Source of the DNA: Rubrivivax sp. | GTDB taxonomy: Bacteria > Pseudomonadota > Gammaproteobacteria > Burkholderiales > Burkholderiaceae_C | Direction of reading: 5' to 3' | Assembly (NCBI GenBank): GCA_022843905.1 | Contig: JALHMT010000009.1 | Location: 62,001-126,000 of the forward strand | Length of the DNA: 64,000 bases | Shown here: piece after piece, positions 8,681 to 18,577 of the stretch | Position numbering within the stretch: the first letter of the stretch is position 1 | Layout: each line of letters opens with the position of its first letter | The notes under the pieces: generated by a model | What the model was told of the DNA's origin: nothing | What the model saw: only the letters and a program-made list of their open reading frames with translations | Database searches by the model: none | Translations under genes and position numbers: made by a program

Positions 8681-9721
8681 GTGAACATCCTCGGCATCGA
8701 ATCTTCCTGCGACGAGACGGGCGTGGCGCTGGTCAGTGTCGACGGTGCGGCCACGCCGCGCTTGCGTGCGCAGGCACTGCACAGCCAGGCCGACATGCAC
8801 GAAGCCTATGGCGGCGTGGTGCCGGAACTGGCTTCGCGCGACCACATCCGCCGCTTGCTGCCGCTGACCCGGCAGGTGCTCGAAGAAGCGGGTGCGGCGC
8901 TGGACGATCTCGACCTGGTGGCCTACACCCGCGGCCCGGGTCTGGCAGGGGCGCTGCTCGTCGGGGCGGGTGCTGCGGTGGCGCTGGCCGCATCGCTGGG
9001 CAAGCCGGCGCTCGGCGTGCACCACCTCGAAGGGCATCTGCTGTCGCCTTTCCTGGCGCCCGATCCGCCCAGCTTTCCCTTTGTCGCCCTGCTGGTTTCC
9101 GGCGGCCACACGCAATTGATGCGGGTGGACGGCGTCGGCGACTACGAACTGCTGGGCGAAACCATCGACGACGCGGCCGGTGAAGCCTTCGACAAGAGCG
9201 CCAAGCTGCTCGGTCTGGGCTACCCGGGCGGCCCGGCCTTGGCCCGGCTGGCCACCCAGGGAAACCCGGCAGCCTTCGCCCTGCCGCGGCCGCTGCTGCA
9301 CAGCGGTGATCTCGACTTTTCGTTCGCGGGATTGAAGACCGCGGTGATGACGCAGCACCGCAAGCTGGGCCCGACGCCTGCGGAAGCCTCGCGCGCCGAC
9401 CTCGCTGCATCGGCGCAGGCCGCCATCGTCGACGTGCTGGTGGCCAAGTCCATGCGGGCGATGCAACTGACCGGCCTGCGGCGCCTGGTGGTGGCCGGCG
9501 GCGTCGGCGCCAACCTGCGCCTGCGCTCGACGCTCGATGCCGGTGCCAGCAAGCTCGGCGTGCGCGTGCACTACCCGCCGCTGGCGCTGTGCACCGACAA
9601 CGGCGCCATGATCGCACTGGCCGCGGCGATGCGCGTGCAGGCGGGCAGGGCGGTGCCCGACAGCACCGGGGCCTTCGACGTGCGGCCCCGCTGGCCCCTG
9701 CACGAACTCAGCGGACGGTGA
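8681..9721 (+). CDS. tsaD: tRNA N6-adenosine threonylcarbamoyltransferase
   Basis: This 346-residue protein begins [16 protein letters not shown], the conserved start of TsaD (Gcp/YgjD). Iron-ligand histidines are present in HHLEGH near residues 113-118, and SGGHTQL follows. With TsaB, TsaC and TsaE it adds the threonylcarbamoyl group to A37 of ANN-decoding tRNAs. The GTG at 8681 is chosen because the conserved protein begins there. The upstream in-frame GTG at 8648 would add 11 unconserved residues. No Shine-Dalgarno is seen, but TAAACT lies 8 nt before the GTG, so the message may be nearly leaderless. The 3' end overlaps hsp20 by 14 bp, convergently. Confidence 0.95.
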   Translation: MNILGIESSCDETGVALVSVDGAATPRLRAQALHSQADMHEAYGGVVPELASRDHIRRLLPLTRQVLEEAGAALDDLDLVAYTRGPGLAGALLVGAGAAVALAASLGKPALGVHHLEGHLLSPFLAPDPPSFPFVALLVSGGHTQLMRVDGVGDYELLGETIDDAAGEAFDKSAKLLGLGYPGGPALARLATQGNPAAFALPRPLLHSGDLDFSFAGLKTAVMTQHRKLGPTPAEASRADLAASAQAAIVDVLVAKSMRAMQLTGLRRLVVAGGVGANLRLRSTLDAGASKLGVRVHYPPLALCTDNGAMIALAAAMRVQAGRAVPDSTGAFDVRPRWPLHELSGR

Positions 9722-10148
9722 TCTTCGCCGTCGACTGGGCGGACCGCTTGGGCAGGCTCATGTTGAGCACGCCTTGTTCGAGCGTGGCGGTCACGTCGGC
9801 GGGATCGATCTCGGCCGGCAGCGTGAAGCTGCGCGCATAGCTCGAGAACGACCGCTCCCGGTACAGCACGCGCTCGCCCTCCTTGCGCTCTTCGCTGCGC
9901 TGGGTCTGCGCCTGCACGCTGACCACGCGGCCGTCCACCGAGATCTGCACGTCTTCCTTGGCCACGCCCGGCATTTCCAGCTTGACGACGTAGGCGCGGT
10001 CGGTTTCTGTCACGTCCAGCGCCGGGCTGCGCGGGCCTGGGTCTTCGGCAGCCACGGGCGTGAAGAAGCGCTCGAAGCTGTCGTCGAAGAGGCGGTCGAA
10101 GCCGCGGGACAGACCGTTCGAACGACGGGTGACGGGAACGAGGAACAT
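9708..10148 (-). CDS. small heat shock protein, Hsp20/alpha-crystallin family
   Basis: This 146-residue protein has an N-terminal [16 protein letters not shown] segment and an alpha-crystallin domain from about residue 42 to 140. The domain includes [22 protein letters not shown] and ends with the signature [10 protein letters not shown]. Such proteins are ATP-independent holdases that bind unfolding proteins in the cytoplasm. A good AGGAG site precedes the ATG at 10148. I looked for a sigma-32 promoter in 10149-10287 and saw no clear CTTGAA/CCCCAT pair. Its stop lies inside the 3' end of tsaD. Confidence 0.93.
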   Translation of the reverse strand: MFLVPVTRRSNGLSRGFDRLFDDSFERFFTPVAAEDPGPRSPALDVTETDRAYVVKLEMPGVAKEDVQISVDGRVVSVQAQTQRSEERKEGERVLYRERSFSSYARSFTLPAEIDPADVTATLEQGVLNMSLPKRSAQSTAKITVR

Positions 10149-10287
10149 GTTGCACTCCTACAATCTTGCCAATCCGGCACCGCCGCGACGAACGCCCCTT
10201 CGGTGCCTGTCCCGTCAAGATGGCAGCGCTGCCCCAGGCTTTCAAGACCCCGTCAGGCGCTCTGTCTGAGCTGCATCAAACGACCTC

Positions 10288-11451
10288 ATGCGCCACGCCA
10301 TCACCCAACTGCCCGCATCCCGCATTCGCGAGGTCGCCAATGCCGGCCTGGGCCGTGCCGACGTGCTGGCCTTCTGGTTCGGAGAGAGCGACGAGGTGAC
10401 GCCGGAGATCGTGCGCGAAGCGGCCATGCGTTCGCTGGCGGCCGGGGAAACCTTCTACTCGCACAACCTCGGCTTGCCGGAACTTCGCGATGCGGTCGCG
10501 CGTTACGCCTCATCGCTGCACGGCCCGATCGACGACGACCGTGTCGTGATCACCTCGTCGGGTGTCAGCGCATTGATGCTTGCCATGCAGATGTTGGTGG
10601 GGGCGGGCGATGAAGTCGTCGCCGTGGTTCCGGTGTGGCCGAACCTGACCGCACAGCCGGCGATCCTGGGCGCCCAGGTCACGCGGGTGTCGCTGCGTCC
10701 GATGCAGGGCGCCTGGAAGCTCGACCTGCAGGAGTTGAAGTCCCGCGTGACCGCACGCACCAGGGTGCTGCTGCTCAATTCGCCGAACAACCCGACGGGC
10801 TGGACGCTCTCACGGGACGAGCAACAAGCCCTGCTGGACCATTGCCGCGGCACCGGCACCTGGATCGTGGCCGACGAGGTCTACGAAAGGCTGTTCTTCG
10901 GCGGCGCCCCTGCAGCGCCCAGCTTCCTGGACATCGCCTCGGCCAACGATCGCCTGGTGGTGGTGCACAGCTTTTCCAAGAGCTTCCTGATGACGGGATG
11001 GCGCCTGGGCTGGCTGGTGTTGCCCGCGGGGCAGCTCGATGCCGTGGGCAAGCTGGTGGAGTTCAACACCTCCTGCGCCCCGGTGTTCGTGCAGCGTGGT
11101 GGCCTGGCGGCGATGGCCGGCGCCGAGGCCTCGGTGCCGCCTCTCATCAGCCGGCTGCAGCATTGCCGCGACCGCCTGCTGACCGGGCTGCAGCGGCTGC
11201 CTGACGTCAACGTCGCGGTGCCGCCCAGTGGTCTGTACGCCTTCTTCCAGGTGGCCGGGCAGCCCGACTCCCTGGCCTTTGCCAAGCGGTTGGTCACCCA
11301 CCACGGCCTCGGTCTGGCACCCGGCGTGGCCTTTGGTGACGAGGGCGAAGGCTGGCTGCGCTGGTGCTTCGCTTCGAAGGACCCCGCGCGGCTGGACGCC
11401 GGTCTGGGGCGCCTGGCATCGGCACTTGGCGTAGAATCCCGGGTTCCCTGA
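10288..11451 (+). CDS. class I/II pyridoxal-phosphate aminotransferase
   Basis: This 387-residue protein has the fold-type I layout: substrate-side NSPNNPTGW near residue 172, DEVYERLFF, and the Schiff-base lysine in SFSKSFLMTGWRLGW near residue 231. It belongs to the aspartate aminotransferase superfamily, close to enzymes annotated as aspartate or aromatic aminotransferases. The amino donor cannot be decided. It lies upstream of rpsO on the same strand. A TAGAAT hexamer at 11432-11437 inside its 3' end is a plausible -10 for rpsO. Confidence 0.9.
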   Translation: MRHAITQLPASRIREVANAGLGRADVLAFWFGESDEVTPEIVREAAMRSLAAGETFYSHNLGLPELRDAVARYASSLHGPIDDDRVVITSSGVSALMLAMQMLVGAGDEVVAVVPVWPNLTAQPAILGAQVTRVSLRPMQGAWKLDLQELKSRVTARTRVLLLNSPNNPTGWTLSRDEQQALLDHCRGTGTWIVADEVYERLFFGGAPAAPSFLDIASANDRLVVVHSFSKSFLMTGWRLGWLVLPAGQLDAVGKLVEFNTSCAPVFVQRGGLAAMAGAEASVPPLISRLQHCRDRLLTGLQRLPDVNVAVPPSGLYAFFQVAGQPDSLAFAKRLVTHHGLGLAPGVAFGDEGEGWLRWCFASKDPARLDAGLGRLASALGVESRVP

Positions 11452-11616
11452 CCAGAGTCGACGCTTGCTGCGCCGACCCCGGGAGGGGAAAGCACGGCGT
11501 CGGTTGGTTTCACTGGCGGCCGCAAGTCCATCCGGAAACCGACCTGGGCAGGCCAAGGCGCACCTCACTGCGTCCGCTGGTGGTTCATGGCGGGTTCCAA
11601 CTACAAAGGAAATCCC

Positions 11617-11886
11617 ATGACTCTGGCCACCGCCACCAAGGCCGAAATCGTCGCCGCCAATGCCCGCGGCGCCGCCGACACCGGCTCCCCCGAAGTTCAG
11701 GTCGCGCTGCTGACTGCGCGCATCAACGAGCTCACCCCCCACTTCAAGACGCATGCCAAGGACCACCACGGTCGCCGCGGCCTGCTGAAGATGGTCAACC
11801 AGCGCAAGCGCCTGCTGTCCTATCTGAAGGACGTCGATCCCGGCCGCTACACGGCCCTGATCGCCAAGCTCGGCCTGCGCAAGTAG
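11617..11886 (+). CDS. rpsO: 30S ribosomal protein S15
   Basis: This 89-residue protein is exactly the usual S15 length, with the hallmark [20 protein letters not shown] and [21 protein letters not shown]. It binds the central domain of 16S rRNA and nucleates platform assembly. The ATG at 11617 follows AAAGGAAA; the track's earlier start at 11587 adds ten spurious residues. It lies upstream of pnp, the classic rpsO-pnp arrangement. S15 usually represses its own translation through its mRNA leader. The 165-bp leader here was not resolved into a known fold. Confidence 0.97.
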   Translation: MTLATATKAEIVAANARGAADTGSPEVQVALLTARINELTPHFKTHAKDHHGRRGLLKMVNQRKRLLSYLKDVDPGRYTALIAKLGLRK

Positions 11887-11896
11887 GTTTCCGCAC

Positions 11897-11994
11897 CGTG
11901 CCGGCCCCTGGTGGCCGGCACGCCCCAGGAGAGGAAAGCCACCGACGCTGCTGTGTCATTCCACCGACGCCACTGCGCTGGCTTCACTGGAATG
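11897..11994 (+). promoter_or_regulatory. structured rpsO-pnp intergenic leader (two stem-loops)
   Basis: CGTGCCGGCC (11897-11906) pairs perfectly with GGCCGGCACG (11913-11922) around a 6-nt loop. A second element pairs CATTCCA (11957-11963) with TGGAATG (11988-11994) around an inner GCCA/TGGC stem. Neither has a T tract, so they are not obvious terminators. In E. coli the pnp leader folds into an RNase III-cleaved hairpin used by PNPase for autoregulation; a similar role here is inference. Confidence 0.5.
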
Positions 11995-12083
11995 GCATTG
12001 CGTCATTCGGGCTCCACTCCCGGTAGAAGGCACCACCGCAAGCGTGCTGATCGTCCACAGGACAGCCCACAGGAGATTCCCGC

Positions 12084-14375
12084 ATGAGCATGTTCAACAA
12101 AGTCACCAAGACCTTCCAATGGGGCCAGCACACGGTCACGATGGAAACCGGCGAGATCGCACGCCAGTCCACCGGCGCCGTGATGGTGTCGATCGACGAC
12201 ACCGTGGTCCTGGCCACCGTGGTCGCCAAGAGCGACGCCAAGGCCGGGCAGGACTTCTTCCCGCTGACCGTCGACTACATCGAGAAGACCTACGCCGCCG
12301 GCAAGATCCCCGGCAGCTTCTTCAAGCGCGAAGGCCGCCCGAGCGAACTCGAGACGCTGACCAGCCGCCTGATCGACCGTCCGATCCGCCCGCTGTTCCC
12401 GGACGGCTTCTTCAATGAAGTGCAGGTCGTCGTGCACGTGCTGAGCCTGAACCCCGAGGTGCAGGCCGACATCGCCGCGATGATCGGCACCAGCGCCGCG
12501 CTGTCGATCAGCGGCATTCCGTTCAACGGCCCCATCGGCGCCGCGCGCGTGGCCTACATCAACGGCGAGTACGTGCTCAACCCCGGCCAGAGCCAGCTGG
12601 CGAACAGCCAGATGGATCTGGTGGTGGCTGGCACCGAAGCTGCCGTGCTGATGGTGGAGAGCGAAGCCGACCAGCTGTCGGAGGAAGTCATGCTCGGCGC
12701 CGTGGTGTTCGGCCACGACCAGGGCAAGATCGCCATTGCGGCCATCAACGAGCTGGTGCGTGAGGCCGGCAAGGCCGAATGGACCTGGACCGCCCCGGCC
12801 AAGGACGAAGGCTTCATCGCGAAGATCAATGCGCTGGCGCTGGGACCCCTGACCGCCGCCTATCAGATCCGCAGCAAGCAGGCCCGCACCCAGGCCTGTC
12901 GCGACGCTAGTGCCGGCGTCTTCGCCGCGCTGAAGGCCGAGGGCATCGACTTCGACAAGGTCTATGTCGAGAGCCTGCTGTTCGAGATCGAAGCCAAGCT
13001 CGTGCGCGGCCAGATCCTGGCCGGCGAGCCGCGCATCGACGGTCGTGACACGCGCACCGTGCGTCCCATCGAGATCCGCACCAGCGTGCTGCCCCGCACG
13101 CACGGCTCGGCACTCTTCACGCGCGGCGAGACCCAGGCCCTGGTGGCCGCCACGCTGGGCACCGAGCGCGACGCTCAACGCATCGATGCGCTGGCCGGCG
13201 ACTACGAAGACCGCTTCATGCTGCACTACAACATGCCCCCCTTCGCCACCGGCGAGACGGGCCGGGTGGGCAGCCCCAAGCGACGCGAGATCGGCCACGG
13301 CCGACTGGCCAAGCGCGCGCTCATCGCCGTGCTGCCGAAGAAGGAAGACTTTCCCTACACGATGCGCGTGGTTTCCGAGATCACCGAGAGCAATGGCTCG
13401 TCGTCGATGGCCTCGGTGTGCGGTGGCTGCCTGAGCCTGCTGGACGCCGGCGTCCCGCTGAAGGCCCACGTGGCCGGCATCGCCATGGGCCTGATCAAGG
13501 ACGCCAACCGCTTCGCCGTGCTGACTGACATCCTGGGTGACGAGGATCACCTCGGCGACATGGACTTCAAGGTGGCCGGCACCACGGCCGGCATCACCGC
13601 GCTGCAGATGGACATCAAGATCCAGGGCATCACCAAGGAGATCATGCAGGTCGCCCTGGCGCAGGCCAAGGAAGCGCGGCTGCACATCCTGGGCAGGATG
13701 GTCGAGTCGGTGGGCGGTGCCAAGGCCGAGGTGTCGCAGTTCGCTCCGCGTCTGTACACCATGAAGATCAACCCCGAGAAGATCCGCGACGTCATCGGCA
13801 AGGGCGGCGCCACCATCCGCGCGCTCACCGAAGAGACCGGCTGCACGATCGACATCGGCGAAGACGGCACCATCACCATCGCCTCGACCGATGCCGACAA
13901 GGCCGAGTTCGCGAAGAAGCGCATCGCCGAGATCACGGCCGAGGTCGAGATCGGCAAGATCTACGAAGGTCCGATCACCAAGATCCTGGATTTCGGTGCG
14001 CTGGTCAACCTGCTGCCCGGCAAGGACGGACTGCTGCACATCAGCCAGATCGCGCACCAGCGCGTCGAGAAGGTCACCGACTTCCTCACCGAGGGCCAGG
14101 TCATCAAGGTCAAGGTGCTGGAGACCGACGAGAAGGGCCGCGTCAAGCTGTCGATGAAGGCGTTGCTCGAGCGCCCGGAAGGCATGCAGGAAGAGGAGCG
14201 CCCGCGCCGCGAGCGCAGCGATCGGGGTGACCGCGGCGATCGTGGTGATCGTCCGCCGCGTCGCGAGCGCGAGCCGCGCGACACGCGCGAGCCGGGCGCC
14301 GATGCGCCCCAGGCCAGCTCCGAGGGCGGACCGTCGGGCGACTCGGGCGGCAACCCGTCCCGCGGCCAGGACTGA
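12084..14375 (+). CDS. pnp: polyribonucleotide nucleotidyltransferase (PNPase)
   Basis: This 763-residue protein contains two RNase PH domains, a KH domain ([18 protein letters not shown], near residue 560) and an S1 domain ([33 protein letters not shown], near 622). An unusual arginine/aspartate-rich tail follows, with [17 protein letters not shown] after residue 700. It degrades RNA 3'-5' by phosphorolysis and can add tails. AGGAG precedes the ATG; a second in-frame ATG two codons later is an alternative start. It lies downstream of rpsO. Confidence 0.97.
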   Translation: MSMFNKVTKTFQWGQHTVTMETGEIARQSTGAVMVSIDDTVVLATVVAKSDAKAGQDFFPLTVDYIEKTYAAGKIPGSFFKREGRPSELETLTSRLIDRPIRPLFPDGFFNEVQVVVHVLSLNPEVQADIAAMIGTSAALSISGIPFNGPIGAARVAYINGEYVLNPGQSQLANSQMDLVVAGTEAAVLMVESEADQLSEEVMLGAVVFGHDQGKIAIAAINELVREAGKAEWTWTAPAKDEGFIAKINALALGPLTAAYQIRSKQARTQACRDASAGVFAALKAEGIDFDKVYVESLLFEIEAKLVRGQILAGEPRIDGRDTRTVRPIEIRTSVLPRTHGSALFTRGETQALVAATLGTERDAQRIDALAGDYEDRFMLHYNMPPFATGETGRVGSPKRREIGHGRLAKRALIAVLPKKEDFPYTMRVVSEITESNGSSSMASVCGGCLSLLDAGVPLKAHVAGIAMGLIKDANRFAVLTDILGDEDHLGDMDFKVAGTTAGITALQMDIKIQGITKEIMQVALAQAKEARLHILGRMVESVGGAKAEVSQFAPRLYTMKINPEKIRDVIGKGGATIRALTEETGCTIDIGEDGTITIASTDADKAEFAKKRIAEITAEVEIGKIYEGPITKILDFGALVNLLPGKDGLLHISQIAHQRVEKVTDFLTEGQVIKVKVLETDEKGRVKLSMKALLERPEGMQEEERPRRERSDRGDRGDRGDRPPRREREPRDTREPGADAPQASSEGGPSGDSGGNPSRGQD

Positions 14376-14379
14376 TCCG

Positions 14380-15366
14380 GTGCGAGCGGTCGAGATCACC
14401 CGGTTCGGCGCGCCCGAGGTGCTGGTGCTGGGCGAACGCCCGGTGCCGGTGCCCGGTGCAGGCGAACTGCTGATCGCCGTCCAGGCGTCGGGCATCAACA
14501 GGCCCGACGTGCTGCAGCGCAAGGGCCTGTACCCGATGCCGCCAGGCGTGTCCGACCTGCCGGGCCTGGAAGTGGCCGGTACCGTAGCCGGTGGTGCCGA
14601 GGCCGACCTGAGGGCAGCGGGCCTCGAGGTGGGCGATGCGGTGTGTGCGTTGGTCGCCGGCGGCGGTTACGCCGAATTCTGCGTCGCCCCTGCGGTTCAG
14701 TGCCTGCCGGCGCCGGCGGGCCTAGACATGATCGAGGCGGCGAGCCTGCCCGAGACCTTCTTCACCGTCTGGCAGAACGTGTTCGACATCGCACGTCTCC
14801 AGCCGGGGGAGACCCTGCTGGTGCAGGGCGGGTCCAGCGGCATCGGCGTCACCGCCACGCAGATCGCCAAGGCCATGGGCTGCACGGTGATCGTCACGGC
14901 CGGCAGCGACGACAAGTGCGCGGCCTGCGTGTCCCTGGGTGCCGACCATGCCATCAACTACAAGACGCAGGACTTCGTCGCAGAAGTCAAGCGCCTGACC
15001 GACGGCCGTGGCGTCGACGTGGTGCTCGACATGGTCGCTGGCGACTACGTGGCACGCGAGGTCGAATGCATGGCGCCCGGCGGCCGCATCGCCCTCATCG
15101 CGGTGCAGGGCGGAGCCAAGGCCGGCTTCGATGCCGGTCTGGTACTGCGCAAGCACCTCGCGATCACCGGTTCGACACTTCGACCGCGCAGCGTGGCCTA
15201 CAAGGCGCTGATCGCCAGGGCACTGCGTGAACGGGTGTGGCCTCTCATCGAATCCGGCCGGGTCAGGCCCGTCATCCACCAGGTGTTCCCGGCGGCGCAG
15301 GCGGCCGAGGCTCACGCCCTGATGGAGTCGAGCACCCATGTCGGCAAGATCGTCCTGGCCTGGTAG
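14380..15366 (+). CDS. NAD(P)H quinone oxidoreductase, zinc-independent MDR family
   Basis: This 328-residue protein begins [22 protein letters not shown] and has the MDR cofactor motif [19 protein letters not shown] near residue 145. It lacks zinc-ligand cysteines. It belongs to the quinone oxidoreductase (QOR/PIG3-like) branch, which reduces quinones or enones with NADPH. The GTG at 14380 lies four bases after the pnp stop, so the genes are almost certainly co-transcribed and the GTG is favoured over in-frame codons inside pnp. tpiA follows 10 bp after its stop. Confidence 0.9.
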   Translation: MRAVEITRFGAPEVLVLGERPVPVPGAGELLIAVQASGINRPDVLQRKGLYPMPPGVSDLPGLEVAGTVAGGAEADLRAAGLEVGDAVCALVAGGGYAEFCVAPAVQCLPAPAGLDMIEAASLPETFFTVWQNVFDIARLQPGETLLVQGGSSGIGVTATQIAKAMGCTVIVTAGSDDKCAACVSLGADHAINYKTQDFVAEVKRLTDGRGVDVVLDMVAGDYVAREVECMAPGGRIALIAVQGGAKAGFDAGLVLRKHLAITGSTLRPRSVAYKALIARALRERVWPLIESGRVRPVIHQVFPAAQAAEAHALMESSTHVGKIVLAW

Positions 15367-15376
15367 GAGCAATCTC

Positions 15377-16117
15377 ATGCGTCGCAAACTCGTGGTGGGC
15401 AACTGGAAGATGCACGGCAGCCGTCCGGCCAATGCCGAGTTGCTGGCCGCCATTCTCGGCGCCCGCCCGTTCCAGGGTGACGTGGCGGTGTGCGTGCCTT
15501 TTCCGTACCTGGCCGAAACGGCAGCCACGCTGGCCGGCAGCGACGTGCGCTGGGGCGGGCAGGACTGCTCAGCACACGACCAGGGTGCCTACACCGGCGA
15601 AGTGTCGGCGGGGATGCTGGCCGAGTGCGGCTGCCGCTACGTCATCGTCGGGCACTCCGAGCGTCGCGCTTACCACGCCGAGACCGACGCGCTGGTGGCT
15701 GCCAAGGCGCAGGCTGCCCTGGCCAAGGGAGTGACGCCCATCGTCTGCGTCGGCGAAACGCTGGCCCAGCGTGAGGCCGGCGAGACAGAGGCCGTCGTCA
15801 AGCGCCAGCTCTCGGCGGTGATCCATCAACTGGCCCATTGCGCAGGCGAGATGGTGGTGGCCTACGAGCCGGTCTGGGCGATCGGCACCGGTCGCACCGC
15901 GACGCCCGAGCAGGCGCAGCACGTGCACGCCGTTCTGAGAGCGCAATTGCATGCCGCGACCGGCCACGGCGACAAGATGCGCATCCTCTACGGCGGCAGC
16001 GTGAAGGCCGACAACGCCGCCACGCTCTTCGCCCAGCCTGACATCGACGGCGGGCTGATCGGCGGCGCCGCCCTCAAGGCGGCCGACTTCATCGCCATCT
16101 GCCGCGCCGCTCGCTGA
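15377..16117 (+). CDS. tpiA: triosephosphate isomerase
   Basis: This 246-residue TIM barrel has VGNWKMHG with the catalytic lysine, VGHSERR with the electrophilic histidine, and [11 protein letters not shown] with the catalytic glutamate. It interconverts dihydroxyacetone phosphate and glyceraldehyde 3-phosphate. TAGGAG precedes the ATG at 15377; the track's earlier start overlaps the upstream reductase. It is followed by secG after 31 bp. Confidence 0.97.
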   Translation: MRRKLVVGNWKMHGSRPANAELLAAILGARPFQGDVAVCVPFPYLAETAATLAGSDVRWGGQDCSAHDQGAYTGEVSAGMLAECGCRYVIVGHSERRAYHAETDALVAAKAQAALAKGVTPIVCVGETLAQREAGETEAVVKRQLSAVIHQLAHCAGEMVVAYEPVWAIGTGRTATPEQAQHVHAVLRAQLHAATGHGDKMRILYGGSVKADNAATLFAQPDIDGGLIGGAALKAADFIAICRAAR

Positions 16118-16148
16118 GCCTCGCGAACCCCCTCTCGGAACTCTTCAT

Positions 16149-16607
16149 ATGCAAATCTGGATCACCCTCATCCTCGCGCTGCAGTTGCTGACCGCCCTGG
16201 TCATGATCGGTCTCGTGCTGATCCAGCACGGCAAGGGAGCCGACATGGGCGCATCGTTCGGTGGCGGCTCGTCGGGCAGTCTGTTCGGCGCCACCGGCAG
16301 CGCCAACTTCCTGTCGCGCGCCACAGCGGCGTGCGCCACTGTCTTCTTCGCCAGCACCCTGTTCCTTGCCTACACGGGCAACATCGGCGCCTCCGGCAAG
16401 GGCGCCGCCGGCAGCAGCGTGCTCGATCGTGCAGCGCCCGCCGCCAGTGCGCCGGGAGCCATCCCGGGCGCGATTCCCGGAGCGACGCCGGGCGCCATTC
16501 CGGCCAGCGGGGCCAACTCGGGCCTGCCTGCAGCCGCGACGCCCGCCGCGGTTCCTGCGCCGATGCCCGCGGCCTCGGCTGCGGCCCCTGCGATTCCTAC
16601 CAAGTGA
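16149..16607 (+). CDS. secG: preprotein translocase subunit SecG
   Basis: This 152-residue protein has two membrane segments (LILALQLLTALVMIGLVLIQ and TVFFASTLFLAYTG) flanking the conserved HGKGADMGASFGGGSSGSLFG loop. It is the accessory subunit of the SecYEG channel. The C-terminal third is low-complexity Ala/Pro/Gly, with a tandem GAIPGAIPGATPGAIP repeat, longer than E. coli SecG (110 residues). The order tpiA-secG-tRNA-Leu-nuoA is conserved in many proteobacteria. Confidence 0.95.
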   Translation: MQIWITLILALQLLTALVMIGLVLIQHGKGADMGASFGGGSSGSLFGATGSANFLSRATAACATVFFASTLFLAYTGNIGASGKGAAGSSVLDRAAPAASAPGAIPGAIPGATPGAIPASGANSGLPAAATPAAVPAPMPAASAAAPAIPTK

Positions 16608-16641
16608 GTCGGGGGAACCTTCTGGAAGACCCGTATTTCGC

Positions 16642-16649
16642 TATAGAAT
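16642..16649 (+). promoter_or_regulatory. probable -10 element of the tRNA-Leu promoter
   Basis: TATAGAAT contains two overlapping near-consensus -10 hexamers (TATAGA and TAGAAT), about 70 nt upstream of the mature tRNA. No good -35 hexamer is visible 17 bp upstream. The leader between them can fold with GTTCGG/CCGAAC and TGAG/CTCA pairings. Confidence 0.45.
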
Positions 16650-16716
16650 CTCAGGTTGTTCGGTGAGCTAAAACCTCACGCAAACCGAACACGCTGCGGA
16701 GTGAAGTTCACGTCTT

Positions 16717-16801
16717 GCCGACGTGGTGAAATTGGTAGACACGCTATCTTGAGGGGGTAGTGGCGAAAGCTGTGCGAGTTCGAGTCTCGCCGTCGGCACC
16801 A
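16717..16801 (+). tRNA. tRNA-Leu (anticodon GAG)
   Basis: The acceptor arms GCCGACG and CGTCGGC pair fully, followed by A73 and an encoded CCA. The anticodon stem CTATC/GGTAG encloses the loop TTGAGGG, giving anticodon GAG for CUC and CUU codons. The GTTCGAGTC T-loop and a long variable arm typical of leucine tRNAs are visible. Its position between secG and nuoA is conserved. Confidence 0.97.
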
Positions 16802-16878
16802 CAACGTTGAACGCTTTGATCGAGAGGCCGTCAGGGCCTGCCGGTCAGCGCCCCCACCGCGGCGTGAAGGGGCAACGG

Positions 16879-16924
16879 GCGCGCCCGATGCTTGGCAACG
16901 ATGCTGGGCACGGCGCGCTTTTTT
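16879..16924 (+). terminator. terminator/attenuator between tRNA-Leu and nuoA
   Basis: GCGCGCC (16879-16885) pairs with GGCGCGC (16912-16918), followed immediately by six T residues. The 26-nt loop is long for an intrinsic terminator. It can end the tRNA transcript or attenuate read-through into the nuo operon, whose first ATG is 38 bp downstream. Confidence 0.55.
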
Positions 16925-16961
16925 GCGACCGCATGGGACCTGACTGGACACTGACGACGCC

Positions 16962-17321
16962 ATGGAACTGCAACCCTACCTGCCCGTGATCCTCTTCATC
17001 CTCGTGGGCATCGCGGTCGGCGTGATTCCCCAGGTGCTGGGTTTCGTGATGGGCCCGAACCGGCCCGACGTCGAGAAGAACAGTCCTTACGAGTGCGGCT
17101 TCGAGGCCTTCGAGGACGCGCGCATGAAATTCGACGTGCGCTACTACCTGGTGGCCATCCTCTTCATCCTTTTCGACCTGGAGATCGCCTTCCTGTTTCC
17201 CTGGGCCGTCGCCCTGCGTGACATCGGGGCGTCAGGCTTCTGGGCGATGATGGTTTTTCTCGGGATCCTGGTCGTCGGCTTCATCTACGAATGGAAGAAG
17301 GGCGCCCTGGACTGGGAGTGA
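16962..17321 (+). CDS. nuoA: NADH-quinone oxidoreductase subunit A
   Basis: This 119-residue membrane protein has three transmembrane helices and the conserved loop [50 protein letters not shown]. That loop includes the cysteine and acidic residues near the quinone tunnel. It is the first gene of the 14-gene complex I operon. No clear sigma-70 promoter is visible in the 37 bp before it, so transcription may begin upstream of or within the tRNA region. Confidence 0.96.
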   Translation: MELQPYLPVILFILVGIAVGVIPQVLGFVMGPNRPDVEKNSPYECGFEAFEDARMKFDVRYYLVAILFILFDLEIAFLFPWAVALRDIGASGFWAMMVFLGILVVGFIYEWKKGALDWE

Positions 17322-17385
17322 AGCATGAAGCATCCGGCTCGCATTCATTCAACGTATCCGCTGGCCGCGTGCCGGAGAGGCTGAC

Positions 17386-17862
17386 ATGGGCATCGAAGGC
17401 GTTCTGAAGGAAGGCTTCGTCACCACCTCGGTCGACACCCTCATCAACTGGTCCAAGACCGGCTCCCTGTGGCCCATGACCTTCGGCCTGGCCTGCTGCG
17501 CCGTGGAGATGATGCACGCCGGTGCGGCACGCTACGACATCGACCGCTTCGGCATGTTGTTCCGCCCGAGCCCGCGTCAGAGCGACCTGATGATCGTGGC
17601 CGGCACGCTGTGCAACAAGATGGCGCCTGCGCTGCGCAAGGTCTACGACCAGATGGCCGAACCCCGCTGGGTGCTGAGCATGGGCTCGTGTGCCAATGGC
17701 GGCGGCTACTACCACTACAGCTACTCGGTGGTGCGCGGCTGCGATCGCATCGTGCCGGTGGACGTCTACGTGCCCGGTTGCCCGCCCACGGCCGAGGCAC
17801 TGCTCTACGGCATCCTGCAGCTGCAGGCCAAGATCCGGCGCGAGAACACCATCGCTCGCTGA
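17386..17862 (+). CDS. nuoB: NADH-quinone oxidoreductase subunit B
   Basis: This 158-residue peripheral-arm subunit carries the four N2 cluster cysteines in [20 protein letters not shown] and [15 protein letters not shown]. It passes electrons from the iron-sulfur chain to quinone at the membrane interface. A GAGAGG site precedes the ATG. The 64-bp gap from nuoA holds nothing recognised. Confidence 0.97.
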   Translation: MGIEGVLKEGFVTTSVDTLINWSKTGSLWPMTFGLACCAVEMMHAGAARYDIDRFGMLFRPSPRQSDLMIVAGTLCNKMAPALRKVYDQMAEPRWVLSMGSCANGGGYYHYSYSVVRGCDRIVPVDVYVPGCPPTAEALLYGILQLQAKIRRENTIAR

Positions 17863-17869
17863 GCCCTGC

Positions 17870-18469
17870 ATGACCCAGAAACTCGACACCCTCCAGTCGG
17901 CGCTCGAAGCGGCGTTCGGCGACACCCTCAAGCGTCTGGTGCGCCAGCGCGGCGAGATCACCATCAGCGTCGCGGCCGACCGCTACCTCGAGGTGGCGAC
18001 GCGGCTGCGGGACGACCCCACGCTGCGGTTCGAGCAGCTCGTCGATCTTTGCGGGGTCGACTACTCCGACTACAAGAACGAAGCCTGGGACGGCCTGCGC
18101 TTCTGCGTCGTGACGCACCTGCTTTCCATCACGCACAACTGGCGCGTGCGCCTGAAGGTCTTCGCGCCCGATGACGACCTCCCGTCGGTGGCCTCGGTCA
18201 ACGAGGTCTGGAGCGCGGCGAACTGGTTCGAGCGCGAGGCCTTCGACCTGTTCGGCATCATCTTCGAGGGCCACATCGATCTGCGGCGCCTGCTCACCGA
18301 CTACGGCTTCATCGGCCATCCCATGCGCAAGGACTTCCCCGTGACGGGGCACGTCGAGATGCGCTACGACGCCGAGAAGAAGCGCGTGATCTACCAGCCG
18401 GTCACCATCGAGCCGCGCGAGATCACGCCCCGCGTCGTGCGCGAAGACAAGTACGGAGGTTTGCAGTGA
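17870..18469 (+). CDS. nuoC: NADH-quinone oxidoreductase subunit C
   Basis: This 199-residue protein contains the 30-kDa subunit signature [40 protein letters not shown]. It is separate from NuoD, unlike the NuoCD fusion of E. coli. The ATG at 17870 lies seven bases after the nuoB stop. A palindromic repeat element lies between this gene and nuoD. Confidence 0.96.
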   Translation: MTQKLDTLQSALEAAFGDTLKRLVRQRGEITISVAADRYLEVATRLRDDPTLRFEQLVDLCGVDYSDYKNEAWDGLRFCVVTHLLSITHNWRVRLKVFAPDDDLPSVASVNEVWSAANWFEREAFDLFGIIFEGHIDLRRLLTDYGFIGHPMRKDFPVTGHVEMRYDAEKKRVIYQPVTIEPREITPRVVREDKYGGLQ

Positions 18470-18484
18470 TCCCCCGGAGTCGTT

Positions 18485-18569
18485 TCAAGCAAACGCCGTG
18501 GAACCGGCTTTGCCGGGCCACTGGCGTTGCCCCCCTGGGGGGGAGCGCCGAAGGCGCTTCGGGGGGGGG
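18485..18569 (+). repeat. REP-like palindromic repeat between nuoC and nuoD, ending in a G9 tract
   Basis: TCAAGC, then ACGCCGTGG, a GGCTTTGCC-type hairpin, GCCCCCCTGGGGGGG, and GCGCCGAAGGCGC followed by TTCG9. The same ordered modules occur at 47910-48021 and 48026-48137, so this is a dispersed repeat family. The G9 tract (18561-18569) ends eight bases before the nuoD ATG and occupies the Shine-Dalgarno position. Confidence 0.8.
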
Positions 18570-18577
18570 TCATTCCC

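Noticed and set aside
12003-14522. 839-codon minus-strand ORF opposite pnp
   Set aside because: Antisense shadow of PNPase; no domain recognised.
16650-16716. Stem-loop in the tRNA-Leu 5' leader considered as a riboswitch or T-box
   Set aside because: It is short and bulged, lacks any riboswitch core, and is removed by RNase P; treated as leader only.
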